Shown in pieces: positions 5,962-5,973 of a stretch of DNA of 5,973 bases. A model generated the notes under the pieces. That model was not told the DNA's origin. It did no database searches and saw only the letters and a program-made list of their open reading frames with translations. Both the position numbers and the translations under genes were made by a program. Origin of the DNA: an uncultured Anaerosacchariphilus sp. Lineage in GTDB: Bacteria > Bacillota > Clostridia > Lachnospirales > Lachnospiraceae. Position 1 is the stretch's first letter, and every line of letters starts with the position of its first letter. The DNA lies in assembly GCA_934373375.1 (NCBI GenBank), contig CAKROP010000142.1, positions 1 through 5,973 on the forward strand. The letters are read 5' to 3'.

Positions 5962-5973
5962 GATGGAAAAACG
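5791..5973 (+). mobile_element. Phage-type sequence joined to scpB
   Basis: This segment differs in composition and protein family from everything to its left. It codes for the end of a terminase small-subunit-like protein and then, after a one-base gap, another ATG. That small-then-large packaging gene order is typical of tailed phages. No attachment site, integrase or insertion boundary repeat is visible at the junction. A packaging-gene interior is not where a normal prophage joins the chromosome, so this is more likely a chimeric join than an integration. The call rests on recalled protein similarity. Confidence 0.6.
5963..5973 (+). CDS. Start of a downstream gene, possibly phage terminase large subunit (partial)
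   Basis: ATG GAA AAA begins one base after the TGA of the preceding ORF and is cut by the window edge after 11 bases. The GGAG at 5946-5949 is 13 bases upstream, so the ribosome binding site is weak. The terminase large-subunit identity is inferred only from the usual phage gene order. Confidence 0.3.

Noticed and set aside
5763..5973. Prophage integrated in scpB by site-specific recombination
   Set aside because: No integrase, att core or flanking duplication is seen, and the join falls inside a packaging gene rather than at a phage end.

Overview
This window looks like chromosomal DNA of a gut-type Firmicute, most likely a Lachnospiraceae-like Clostridium relative. The support is a DacF-type D,D-carboxypeptidase with a classic signal peptide, a neighbouring scpA-scpB pair, strong purine-rich Shine-Dalgarno sites, moderately GC-rich core genes, and a small HTH protein of a kind common in Lachnospiraceae. 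The genus assignment is inference from memory of protein families; no search was run.

Layout. Positions 1-428 contain no credible gene. They hold two copies of one repeat in opposite orientation: a degenerate copy running off the left edge, and a well-preserved, MITE-like copy bounded by 28-bp perfect inverted repeats. A DacF-like peptidoglycan carboxypeptidase follows (429-1598), then an FGGY-family sugar kinase of unassigned substrate (1665-3134). Next is a small accessory island: a short, apparently N-terminally truncated HTH protein (3179-3346) whose stop overlaps the start of an AT-rich gene (3339-3872). That second gene resembles phage/mobile-element associated BECR/LPD3-type domains and could be a toxin. 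After a non-coding gap come a calcineurin-like metallophosphoesterase (4092-4895), ScpA (4897-5685) and the start of ScpB (5689), tightly packed in one apparent operon.

The right end is anomalous. About 30-34 codons into scpB the sequence changes, in frame, to a GC-rich phage-type sequence resembling the C-terminus of a terminase small-subunit-like packaging protein. That ORF ends at 5961, and a new ATG at 5963 probably begins the next phage gene. The likeliest explanation is an assembly chimera or illegitimate joint at a short shared sequence; a real deletion or fusion cannot be excluded from sequence alone.

How the genes relate. ScpA and ScpB are the non-SMC subunits of the SMC condensin, DacF trims peptidoglycan stem peptides, and the metallophosphoesterase is co-transcribed with scpA by position. 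The sugar kinase has no visible transporter or regulator. The HTH/BECR-like pair is the best candidate for a little-described system here: a possible toxin-antitoxin-like or mobile-element cargo module set among housekeeping genes.
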